This document shows positions 51,469 to 58,487 of a DNA stretch of 64,000 nucleotides, piece by piece. The translations under genes were made by a program, and so were the position numbers. The stretch covers positions 41,339-105,338 of the forward strand of contig DAOPVX010000002.1 of NCBI GenBank assembly GCA_035351315.1, written 5' to 3'. Below the pieces are notes generated by a model that was not told where the DNA came from, made no database searches, and saw only the letters and a list, made by a program, of their open reading frames with translations. Every line of letters begins with the position of its first letter. Position 1 is the first letter of the stretch. The stretch is from UBA1359 sp029570385 (lineage in GTDB: Bacteria > Patescibacteriota > Patescibacteriia > Patescibacteriales > Patescibacteriaceae).

Positions 51469-52128
51469 ATGGATCAGCGATTAGCCGCTATGTATAGCCA
51501 GTTAGAGATTACCACGCCTGGACTGGCTGTTGATATTGATGAAACTTTATCTTGGACGGTTGGTTTTTGGGTAGAGGCGATGCAACAGAAATTTGGCAAT
51601 CCGGAAAATTTGACAATTAAAGAAATGGTTGCCAAATATCGCTATACCCAAAATGTGCCTTATTGGCAAAGCCCGGAAGCGCTAGAGTGGATGGCCGCTA
51701 AAATTAATTCTAATGAGATACAAGAAGGCTTGCCACTAATTGATGGTTCCAGCGTCTATTTAAATAAAATAAAACAAATTATTCCTATTGTTGCTTATAT
51801 TACTGTCCGGCCGGTAAAAGTTCTGGAAGGGACCAAAAATTGGCTAAAGAAACATAATTTTCCCTTAGCGCCGGTTATTTGTCGGCCCAATGACATTGAT
51901 CATGGTGATGGCCATCAGTGGAAAGCGACTGTTTTAGAGAGTTTATATCCGAATGTTTTGGGTATAATTGACGATAATCCTAAGCTACTTAGTTTTTTAA
52001 ATAAAAATTACCGAGGCAAGGTTTTTTTATACGACCATCATGATAATTTTGGTCTTTCCTTTGTGATTGCTTGTCGGGATTGGCCAACAACTTATCAAGC
52101 CGTTAAAAAGACATTCATTAAAGTATAA
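51469..52128 (+). CDS. HAD-superfamily phosphatase-like protein
   Basis: A 219-residue HAD-fold protein. Motif I is DIDETLS (about 22-28, DxDxT), the Ser/Thr of motif II is likely in ITVRP (near 110-115), the Lys of motif III in HQWKATV (near 147-153) and motif IV is IIDDNP (about 163-168). A helical cap sits between motifs I and II. This layout fits a small-molecule phosphatase, perhaps a 5'-nucleotidase. A second ATG at 51490 is possible. The 123 bp in front hold no better gene. Confidence 0.8.
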   Translation: MDQRLAAMYSQLEITTPGLAVDIDETLSWTVGFWVEAMQQKFGNPENLTIKEMVAKYRYTQNVPYWQSPEALEWMAAKINSNEIQEGLPLIDGSSVYLNKIKQIIPIVAYITVRPVKVLEGTKNWLKKHNFPLAPVICRPNDIDHGDGHQWKATVLESLYPNVLGIIDDNPKLLSFLNKNYRGKVFLYDHHDNFGLSFVIACRDWPTTYQAVKKTFIKV

Positions 52129-52149
52129 GTTAAATTATTCACATCGCAC

Positions 52150-52595
52150 ATGAAAAACGCAAATATACAATCAAGCTAAGTATTATGAAATTGCTTTTAG
52201 CTTTATTGATGTCAAAAAGCAGGTGGATTTATTGGAACAATTTATTAAAAAGTTTAGTAAAATAGGAGTAACGACTGTGTTGGATATATGTTGTGGTACC
52301 GCTTTACAGCTTCGAGAGCTGGCGCTACGAGGCTATCGATCAATCGGTTTAGACGCTAGTCTTAAAATGCTTAACTATTTGCAGAAAGAGGCGCAACGGG
52401 AAGGCGTTATTGTAGAAAGCGTGTTAGCCGATATGAATAATTTTAAGTTAAGACAAAATTATTTCACCAGAAGAGTTTAAACTTTTGGTTGAGAAAAATG
52501 GAAAATTTGAATTTATTGGTTTTTTTGAGAGAAGCCGGACTCAATTACTGAAAAAGGTGTCATCTAATAATATCGTTTTGCTTAGAAAGAAATAG
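52150..52595 (+). pseudogene. Decayed SAM-dependent methyltransferase
   Basis: The remains of a class I methyltransferase. The likely start ATG at 52150 is followed by an A5 run (52153-52157); with one A fewer the frame would read on into KTQIYNQAKYYEIAFSF and then the open part, which has motif I VLDICCGTALQL and the strand-2 acid in IGLDAS. That frame breaks down near 52450 after ADMNNFKLRQ. In another frame from about 52452 the typical end of the family (DKIISPEEFKLLVEKNG, then FIGFFERS) runs to a stop at 52595. About 100 residues of the middle seem to be missing. So there is a frameshift near the start and an internal deletion. Confidence 0.72.
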
Positions 52596-52643
52596 TTTAA
52601 TATTATTTTTGCAAGTTAATTTTTAGATATGTTAATCAGCTTA

Positions 52644-52674
52644 TAAAAATAACCCATCGCCAAATAGCGATGGG
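52644..52674 (-). terminator. Terminator of the minus-strand unknown gene
   Basis: CCCATCGC (52653-52660) pairs with GCGATGGG (52667-52674) around a 6-base loop; on the minus strand a T-rich run follows. It lies 20 bp past the stop of the gene at 52694. Confidence 0.75.
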
Positions 52675-52693
52675 CAAGTTGTTGAGTTTTTTG

Positions 52694-53071
52694 TTAGTAG
52701 TAGGTGATATTCACCTCTACTTTTCTGATTTTTCGGGCGATGGCTCTGACCAAGCTCTCGCCCTTGTTAAAGTCGCCAGGTTGGCGGTCACCCTCGCTAA
52801 CCTCAATGGTTAGCAGGTGAATGGGCTGCAACCCGCTAGCTACCAGATTAGCTAGCACATCTTTGGGCGCAACCAGGGCGATTTCATCATATCCGCCCTG
52901 TCGATACCGCCGCATAATTTCGGCGGCATCATTAAATCTTTGACTGTCCATAGTTATTAGACAGTCATCGCCACACTCTCTTTTGATTGTGGCGAACTGC
53001 TGGTAACTGGGATAGTGCCTGGAGATTACCAGGACTTTTTTTCTCGTCGGTTCATCTAATAACTCAATCAT
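52694..53071 (-). CDS. Unknown small cytoplasmic protein with strong Shine-Dalgarno
   Basis: A 125-residue protein that is not recognised. No signal peptide; it looks like an alpha/beta fold (KKVLVISRHYPSYQQFATIK, EIALVAPKDVLANLVASGL, IHLLTIEVSEGDR). The C-terminal half is charged. The start at 53071 is preceded at 7 bases by AAGGAGG, a full Shine-Dalgarno sequence, which genes around it lack. It is a single gene with its own terminator. Translation control or transfer from another lineage would both fit. Confidence 0.65.
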   Translation of the reverse strand: MIELLDEPTRKKVLVISRHYPSYQQFATIKRECGDDCLITMDSQRFNDAAEIMRRYRQGGYDEIALVAPKDVLANLVASGLQPIHLLTIEVSEGDRQPGDFNKGESLVRAIARKIRKVEVNITYY

Positions 53072-53075
53072 CTTT

Positions 53076-53083
53076 TTCCTCCT
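53076..53083 (-). promoter_or_regulatory. Strong Shine-Dalgarno sequence
   Basis: AAGGAGG on the minus strand a few bases before the ATG at 53071. It stands out because nearly all other starts in the window have none. Confidence 0.8.
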
Positions 53084-53174
53084 TTTCAGAGTTTTGTGCC
53101 GTTATCTTGCCATAATTTATGAAAAAGTCAAGCTATGCCGGTAACGCCCACTTAAAATTATTAGATTTATTTGT

Positions 53175-53180
53175 TATACT
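53175..53180 (+). promoter_or_regulatory. Extended -10 of the CYTH gene
   Basis: TGT before TATACT (53175-53180). The transcript would begin within a few bases of the ATG at 53189, another nearly leaderless case. Confidence 0.45.
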
Positions 53181-53188
53181 TTTTCTAT

Positions 53189-53767
53189 ATGCAAATTGAA
53201 TACGAGGCAACTTTTATTAATGTGGACAAAGATGATGTTCACCAGCGTTTAATTGCAACCGGCGCTGTGTTGGTCAAGCCAGAGTTTTTGCAGCGGCGGA
53301 TTATTTTTGATTTGCCGCCGGGAAAACAAGATCCCAGTCGTTGGTTGCGAGTCCGTGATGAGGGTGATCGGATCACCTTAAGCCTAAAGGTAGTTGATGG
53401 CGATCGGATTGATAATCAACAAGAATTGTGTTTAATAGTCAATAATATGGATGCTGCTGCTGAATTGTTGACTGCTATTGGTTGTCGGACCAAGGCCTAC
53501 CAAGAGAGCAAGCGGGAGCTTTGGCGGCTAAATGATGTGGAGATAACTATTGATGAATGGCCGCACCTGGACCCATTTGTTGAAGTGGAAGGACCATCTG
53601 AAGCCGTCGTTCAAGCAGCCAGTCGCCAAATCGGTTTTGATTATTCGCAAGCCTTGTTCTGCGCGGTGGATAAGTTATATGAATTAAAATATGGCATTGC
53701 TAAAGACGTAATTAATTATCAGACGCCACGTTTAGTTTTTGACCAAGTTAATCCATTTGTTAGTTAA
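53189..53767 (+). CDS. CYTH-domain phosphohydrolase / class IV adenylate cyclase-like
   Basis: A 192-residue CYTH protein. The N-terminal IEYEAT stands in for the usual ExExK, so the Lys is replaced by Thr; RWLRVRDEGDRITLSLK (about 50-66) and DEWPHLDPFVEVEG (near 130-143) fit the tunnel-fold family. Relatives hydrolyse triphosphates (thiamine-PPP, inorganic PPP) or make cyclic AMP. With the changed first motif the substrate cannot be called. The in-frame codons from 53171 are upstream of the transcript start and unlikely to be used. Confidence 0.85.
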   Translation: MQIEYEATFINVDKDDVHQRLIATGAVLVKPEFLQRRIIFDLPPGKQDPSRWLRVRDEGDRITLSLKVVDGDRIDNQQELCLIVNNMDAAAELLTAIGCRTKAYQESKRELWRLNDVEITIDEWPHLDPFVEVEGPSEAVVQAASRQIGFDYSQALFCAVDKLYELKYGIAKDVINYQTPRLVFDQVNPFVS

Positions 53768-53791
53768 GAAATTATGTTAAAAAATAATATT

Positions 53792-54109
53792 ATGAAAAAA
53801 TCATTAATTGTGCCTTTATTATTGACAGTCTGGCTGCTGGGCGGCTGTTCTTTGCACAATCAGGCCAAAGCGCCAGTTAATAATGATTCAGCCATTGAGC
53901 CGTTTGAAGAAGTTGTGCCTGAACCGGCGCCTGAGCCGGTGCCAATGGCGGAGATACTTGATCAATCAGTGCCAGCCCCTCAGCCGCCAGTTGATGATCC
54001 AATTGATTCAGATTCAGCCGTGGCTTGTCCTTTGGATGCGCAAATTTGTTCTGATGGTTCAGTGGTGAGTCGGGTAGCGCCCGATTGTCAGTTTGCGCCT
54101 TGCCCTTGA
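53792..54109 (+). CDS. Small lipoprotein with Cys-rich end
   Basis: A 105-residue lipoprotein from the ATG at 53792. The signal peptide ends in a lipobox LLGGC, so the mature N-terminus is a lipid-linked Cys. A Pro/Glu-rich linker follows (VVPEPAPEPVPMAEI), then a C-terminal CPLDAQICSDGSVVSRVAPDCQFAPCP-type region with four Cys, likely two disulfides as in a small Kazal-like knot. This module is frequent in Patescibacteria. An earlier ATG at 53774 is possible. Function unknown. Confidence 0.82.
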   Translation: MKKSLIVPLLLTVWLLGGCSLHNQAKAPVNNDSAIEPFEEVVPEPAPEPVPMAEILDQSVPAPQPPVDDPIDSDSAVACPLDAQICSDGSVVSRVAPDCQFAPCP

Positions 54110-54140
54110 TCAATAAATTATTATTTTCTAACAATAAACT

Positions 54141-54167
54141 AAACCCCGTCAGTAAGTGACGGGGTTT
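54141..54167. terminator. Hairpin terminator, possibly bidirectional
   Basis: AAACCCCGTCA (54141-54151) and TGACGGGGTTT (54157-54167) make an 11-bp stem with a 5-base loop. It lies between the lipoprotein gene and the convergent minus-strand gene and may serve both. The T tract is short. Confidence 0.75.
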
Positions 54168-54179
54168 ATAGTTCGGCGT

Positions 54180-54839
54180 TTACTCCATTATTTCATAGAG
54201 TCGCCGAATTAATTGTTCTTGCATGTCCCATGGAAGCGGAATTTCATTCCTAATCTTCCATAGTTCCTGTGTATTATTAATATTGGGAATAGTTCTTTCT
54301 AGGACCGCATGAAGTCTGCTCCTCGCTTCCAGAACTAATTCCCGGCTAATTGGATTTCGAGAATCCAATTTTTGGGTAAGAGAAAATAGCTCTGGCCAGC
54401 TTGAAGAGTTATTAATAAACTCTTTAGCTTGCTGCACTATTGTCTCTCTGAGACTGCCTTGAAGCCATTCTGGTGAACAATAGTAAATGTTCACCTTGTC
54501 TACAATATTGCTGGCTTCATTGAGCTCTTGTTTAGCTCTAGCCGTCCATTGAATAATGGGATCGGCTATAAGCTCGCGGCCGTATTTCGGGACCAGTTTT
54601 TTCAACAATGGGAAAATTTTGGCCCATTGTTTGGTTGTTTCGACGAATTGAAGACATCTTTTTAAATTATTGATGTCAAAACAATCGTCGTTGTCGTTGA
54701 TAGCGGTTGCTAAGTAGTTAATAGCATCGTCAAAAGACAAGACGATTTCTTCGATATTATCGGTGAGTAATCGTCTTATTTCGATTTTTGCTAGACCAAA
54801 GACCTCGCTGAGTCTTTTTACTTTCTTTTCGTCTAACAT
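54180..54839 (-). CDS. Unknown helical protein with strong Shine-Dalgarno
   Basis: A 219-residue protein that is not recognised. It is soluble and helical, rich in Leu, Glu, Asn and Ile, with no signal peptide. Patterns such as LKRCLQFVETTKQWAKIFPLLKKLVPKYG and SSWPELFSLTQKLDSRNPIS look like stacked helices. It begins at ATG 54839 after AAGGAGG at about eight bases. Together with the gene at 52694 it is one of only two genes in this window with such a sequence, and the two may share an origin or control. Confidence 0.62.
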   Translation of the reverse strand: MLDEKKVKRLSEVFGLAKIEIRRLLTDNIEEIVLSFDDAINYLATAINDNDDCFDINNLKRCLQFVETTKQWAKIFPLLKKLVPKYGRELIADPIIQWTARAKQELNEASNIVDKVNIYYCSPEWLQGSLRETIVQQAKEFINNSSSWPELFSLTQKLDSRNPISRELVLEARSRLHAVLERTIPNINNTQELWKIRNEIPLPWDMQEQLIRRLYEIME

Positions 54840-54844
54840 TTACT

Positions 54845-54852
54845 CCTCCTTG
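54845..54852 (-). promoter_or_regulatory. Strong Shine-Dalgarno sequence
   Basis: AAGGAGG on the minus strand, with a short AGTAA spacer before the ATG at 54839. Confidence 0.8.
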
Positions 54853-54871
54853 AGTTGTTAGTTATTGATTA

Positions 54872-54985
54872 AATATCCGGGGTGTGACCGCCGCGGACGG
54901 AAATAACTTGACCAGCCGGTTACCGGCCTGATCAATCGCTTGAGATTGACGGGATTTTTTTATTTCATTTTTAATAATACTTATC
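54872..54985 (+). ncRNA. Hairpin-rich stretch, possible small RNA
   Basis: The 290-bp gap 54843-55133 holds no gene. Its first half has CCG/CGG, GCCGG-TTA-CCGGC (54915-54927) and TCAATC/GATTGA (54932-54949) hairpins in series, then GGG and a TTTTTTT run (near 54955-54961). That would fit a short RNA with a terminator, but no clear promoter was found. It may instead belong to the leader of one of the flanking genes. Confidence 0.3.
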
Positions 54986-55133
54986 CGTATCTCAGCATAA
55001 ATTAGGTCTATCGTCAATGATAGTTAATGTTAATAATTTATTTTTAACCCAGTTAATTTATAACCAGCATTTACGATAATTGTTTTTATTATAGTTTGAA
55101 TATGTTATTATTTAAGTAGCGATTTTTATCTTT

Positions 55134-57323
55134 ATGTCAATTGCTGATATTTACGATTTAGCGATAATTTTTCCTTGCTATAACGAAGCTAACCGCGTTG
55201 GACGAACGGTGGTGGCTTATCGTGATTATTTGCTGAACCAGCCGTCGTTATCCCAACAGAAGGTGGTTTTAGTTTTTGTTAATGACGGTAGCACTGATCA
55301 CACCAGCGCAGTCTTAAATAAATTTGTTGGTCAACCGTCGGCCAATTTAACGATTCAAGTGGTTGATTATGCGGTTAATCGCGGTAAGGGTGGAGCGATT
55401 AAGGCTGGCGTGGCGGCGGTTCAGGCAAAAAATTATGGTTTTGTTGACGCTGATTTAGCCTATGGGCCGGAATTATTACCGGCCATACTAGATAAGCTCC
55501 AACATAGCGATTTTGTTTTAGCGCAGCGGCAACATGGTTTGACAGCTAATTTTTATCAGCGCTGGCGTAATTTTTTATCTAGTAGTTTACAGAGGGTAAC
55601 TAACTATTTAGTTGGTCTGCCCAAAATAGAAACTCAGCGCGGCTGTAAGTTTTTTACAGCTAAGGTGGCTCGGGAGGTTATTCTGCCAACCATGGAAAAT
55701 CATTTTGCTTTTGATGTTGAAGCCATCGCGCGAGCTCTTCAGTTAAAGTTCCGCCTGTCTTTGATACCGGTTAATTTTAAACACGGCCTTGGCTCAACCG
55801 TTACTTGGCGTGATGGTTGGCGCTATTTATTGGCTGTCGTAGCCATCGCTGATCGCCGGCATCGTCAAACCGATCGTCGATTTTGGTGGCATTTGGCTGG
55901 CTGGTTAGGATTAATAATTATTGCGCTCTTCGGCTGGCTAGTAGTTTATGGTTATTTTTTTGCTGATGATTTTACTTGGCTGTGGTACGGCCACAAGGTC
56001 GGTTGGTCACTAACTAAGATTTGGACCTACCGAATGTCAACTTTTTTTTCGCCGGTTTTAAATTCTTTCTATACGATTTTTTATCATGTTTTTGGTTATC
56101 GGGCCTCAATTTATCTGTTAACCGGTTTAATTATTCACTGGATTAATGCTTTATTAGCTGGAATTTTAGCTTGGCAATTAAGTCGTTCACGGCTGGTGGC
56201 CGTTTTAGTTAGTTTAATGGTGGCTGGGGTCGGTGGTGCTTACGAGCCATTAGTTTGGATAGCGGCTAATTTACATACCATTGCCACACTGTGGATTCTT
56301 TTGGCCCTGGTTAGTTATCAACAATTTTTAACTAGCGGCCGGCGACAATGGTTAGTGTGGTCCTATCTGGCGGCACTTTTAGTTTTTGGCACTAAAGAAA
56401 TTGCCATCGTTGTTGGCCCCTTGCTTTTGGTAACAGCTTTAGCGTCTTGGCCAGCGGTCAAGTCACGGCTGGCTGATTGGTTCCATCGCGCCTATTGGCT
56501 GGCATTATTATTAGTGACAATTGGCTATAGTTGGCAGCAATATTTATGGCAAAAAGATAGTATTTGGGTAACTGCCGGCCATTGGCATCTGTCAATTGAT
56601 AAGATTTTTAAGATTCCGCTGGTTATTGCCGACATGCTGGTTCCATTATTGCCTTTGGCTAAAATAATAAATAGTCATCAGGCGGCGCTATTAATTGTTA
56701 TTATTTCTTTGGTATTTTTAGTAATCATTTGGCACTATCGCCGTTTACGTTTAGTTTGGCTAGGTTTGGCTTGGTCCTTAATCAGCATCGCTCCAACTTT
56801 ATTATTTATTACGGCGCGCTGGTGGGATCCCTTAGCCTCGCGTTATACTTATTTGCCGCGATTAGGGATAGTCTTGATCTTGGCAGTCATTATTCAGCAT
56901 CATATTGTCAATAATCGGAGATGGCGGGTAATTAGTCCAATGGTCTTGGTTATTGCGGGTTGTTTAATCGCTCAACTAATTTTAATGTATCAGGCGATTT
57001 TTCAAGAATATCCTTTTGTTTATCAGGCGGGACGATCACTGCATCAAGTTTTAGCGCAAGCTGCCGAGCACCAGCCGAATAAAATATATTGGCGCTGGGG
57101 GCGACCCTTTGAAACAAATCATGCACATATTATTGGAGCCGCTGCGACTATTGCCAACTTGGAAGAAAGCCAATTGATTTTCTTGGAGAATGGCGCCAGT
57201 GAAGCGCGAGATAACGGCGATGTTTTAATTTATTGGGATGGTCCGGCCCGGGAATATCGCTTAATCGTTAATTATGCGTGTTCCCATGGATTTTGTTCCG
57301 ATTCTGGATTTATCACAAAATAG
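55134..57323 (+). CDS. GT2 / GT-C fusion protein, polyprenyl-phosphate sugar pathway
   Basis: A 729-residue fusion. Residues 1-240 are a cytoplasmic GT2 of the dolichyl-phosphate glucose synthase type (IIFPCYNEANRV, VNDGSTDHT, GFVDADLAYG, QRGCKFFTAKVA). From about 260 there are ten or more membrane helices with a first loop FFADDFTWLWYGHKV, whose Asp pair would be the GT-C catalytic site, and a short soluble end. One polypeptide could thus make a lipid-linked sugar and use it outside. It parallels the separate GT-C-like/GT2 pair at 17305-19678. Confidence 0.82.
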   Translation: MSIADIYDLAIIFPCYNEANRVGRTVVAYRDYLLNQPSLSQQKVVLVFVNDGSTDHTSAVLNKFVGQPSANLTIQVVDYAVNRGKGGAIKAGVAAVQAKNYGFVDADLAYGPELLPAILDKLQHSDFVLAQRQHGLTANFYQRWRNFLSSSLQRVTNYLVGLPKIETQRGCKFFTAKVAREVILPTMENHFAFDVEAIARALQLKFRLSLIPVNFKHGLGSTVTWRDGWRYLLAVVAIADRRHRQTDRRFWWHLAGWLGLIIIALFGWLVVYGYFFADDFTWLWYGHKVGWSLTKIWTYRMSTFFSPVLNSFYTIFYHVFGYRASIYLLTGLIIHWINALLAGILAWQLSRSRLVAVLVSLMVAGVGGAYEPLVWIAANLHTIATLWILLALVSYQQFLTSGRRQWLVWSYLAALLVFGTKEIAIVVGPLLLVTALASWPAVKSRLADWFHRAYWLALLLVTIGYSWQQYLWQKDSIWVTAGHWHLSIDKIFKIPLVIADMLVPLLPLAKIINSHQAALLIVIISLVFLVIIWHYRRLRLVWLGLAWSLISIAPTLLFITARWWDPLASRYTYLPRLGIVLILAVIIQHHIVNNRRWRVISPMVLVIAGCLIAQLILMYQAIFQEYPFVYQAGRSLHQVLAQAAEHQPNKIYWRWGRPFETNHAHIIGAAATIANLEESQLIFLENGASEARDNGDVLIYWDGPAREYRLIVNYACSHGFCSDSGFITK

Positions 57324-57354
57324 TATTTTAATTAATCATAATAGCGGGCGGTTT

Positions 57355-57383
57355 TTTACAAGAACCTATTTTTTTGCTATGCT
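57355..57383 (+). promoter_or_regulatory. Candidate promoter of the cation exchanger gene
   Basis: TTTACA (57355-57360), 17-bp spacer, TATGCT (57378-57383). Confidence 0.55.
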
Positions 57384-57418
57384 GAAGTTAAGTTAATCAG
57401 CTGATTACTATTTTTATT

Positions 57419-58447
57419 ATGTCTAACGGCGTGCTGATCGGGGGGTTAATCATTTCGTTTTTAGTCTTAGCTCAAGGAGCTGATATCTTAGTGACTAATA
57501 TCAAGGCGTTGGCCGCTCGCCTTAAGGTGCCGATTTTTTTTCTGGGCCTATTGCTTGGCCTATTTACTAGTATGCCGGAATTGATTTTGGGTATCAGTTC
57601 ATCACGCTACAACTTAAATAATGTCGCTTTAGGCAATCTGCTCGGCGGCATTATTGTTCTTTTTGGCTTCGTTCTGGGCTTGGCGATTATTTTTAATCGA
57701 CAAATTAAAACTGATGGCAATTTAGCCACCGTCGCTCCCGGCCCTTTATTATTCTTACTGCCGTTAATTTTAGGACTTAAGGGCTGGCTTAACCGCTGGG
57801 ACGGTTTGGTAATGATTATCGCTTATCTAATGGTTGCTTATTATAATTATAGCCACCATCAATCAGCGGCTGGCAATTCGCCCGATAAATTATTAGCGGC
57901 TGTTGATGCTCGGCCGCGCAGTCGGTGGCGGCGCTTTTTAGATAGTCTGTATCGAGTTGTTTATAGTTTTAAAAATATCAAGCTTAGGCGTTTATTAGTC
58001 AATCGTCATTTATGGCTGGGAGTCTTTGGTTTTTTATTAATTTCTTTTTCCAGCCAGCTGATTATTAATTTTTCCTCTGAATTATTACAACGCTGGGGTT
58101 GGCCGCCGCTGTTAGTTGGCGTATTGATTTTTTCTATCGGTACTAATTTGCCAGAGATTACCGTTACCATGCGGGCGTTAATTAAAAAAGCCGGCGCCTT
58201 ATCAATTAGCCATTTAATCGGCTCGGCGGTCAGCAATGTGTTGATTATCGGTATCCTGTTGCAATTCGGCCGTATTCCGACTAAACCAGCCCTATCTTTT
58301 GGCTTGTCCGCCGGGACCATTTTAGTGACTAGCGGTCTTTTCTTAATTTTTTATAAAACGGACAAATGTTTTCATCGCTGGGAAGGGGTTACTTTATTGG
58401 CGGTTTACTTGATATTTTTAGCTAGTCAATTAATTTGGGCGACTTAA
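57419..58447 (+). CDS. Sodium/calcium exchanger family protein
   Basis: A 342-residue CaCA antiporter (YrbG type) with about ten helices in two inverted repeats. Each repeat has an ion-binding alpha motif: SMPELILGISSSRYNLNNVALGNLLGG (about 50-76) and GTNLPEITVTMRALIKKAGALSISHLIGSAVSN (about 240-272), with the key Glu in PEL and PEI. It would exchange Ca2+ or another cation for Na+ or H+. It has its own promoter and is followed by a secreted beta-helix protein with its own gap. Confidence 0.9.
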   Translation: MSNGVLIGGLIISFLVLAQGADILVTNIKALAARLKVPIFFLGLLLGLFTSMPELILGISSSRYNLNNVALGNLLGGIIVLFGFVLGLAIIFNRQIKTDGNLATVAPGPLLFLLPLILGLKGWLNRWDGLVMIIAYLMVAYYNYSHHQSAAGNSPDKLLAAVDARPRSRWRRFLDSLYRVVYSFKNIKLRRLLVNRHLWLGVFGFLLISFSSQLIINFSSELLQRWGWPPLLVGVLIFSIGTNLPEITVTMRALIKKAGALSISHLIGSAVSNVLIIGILLQFGRIPTKPALSFGLSAGTILVTSGLFLIFYKTDKCFHRWEGVTLLAVYLIFLASQLIWAT

Positions 58448-58487
58448 TTTAATTATAAGCTAAAATAGATTTACTAATTTTATTTTT

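Noticed and set aside
51431..51484. Short frame starting at ATG 51431 before the HAD gene
   Set aside because: Only 17 codons, overlapping the HAD start, with no recognisable product.
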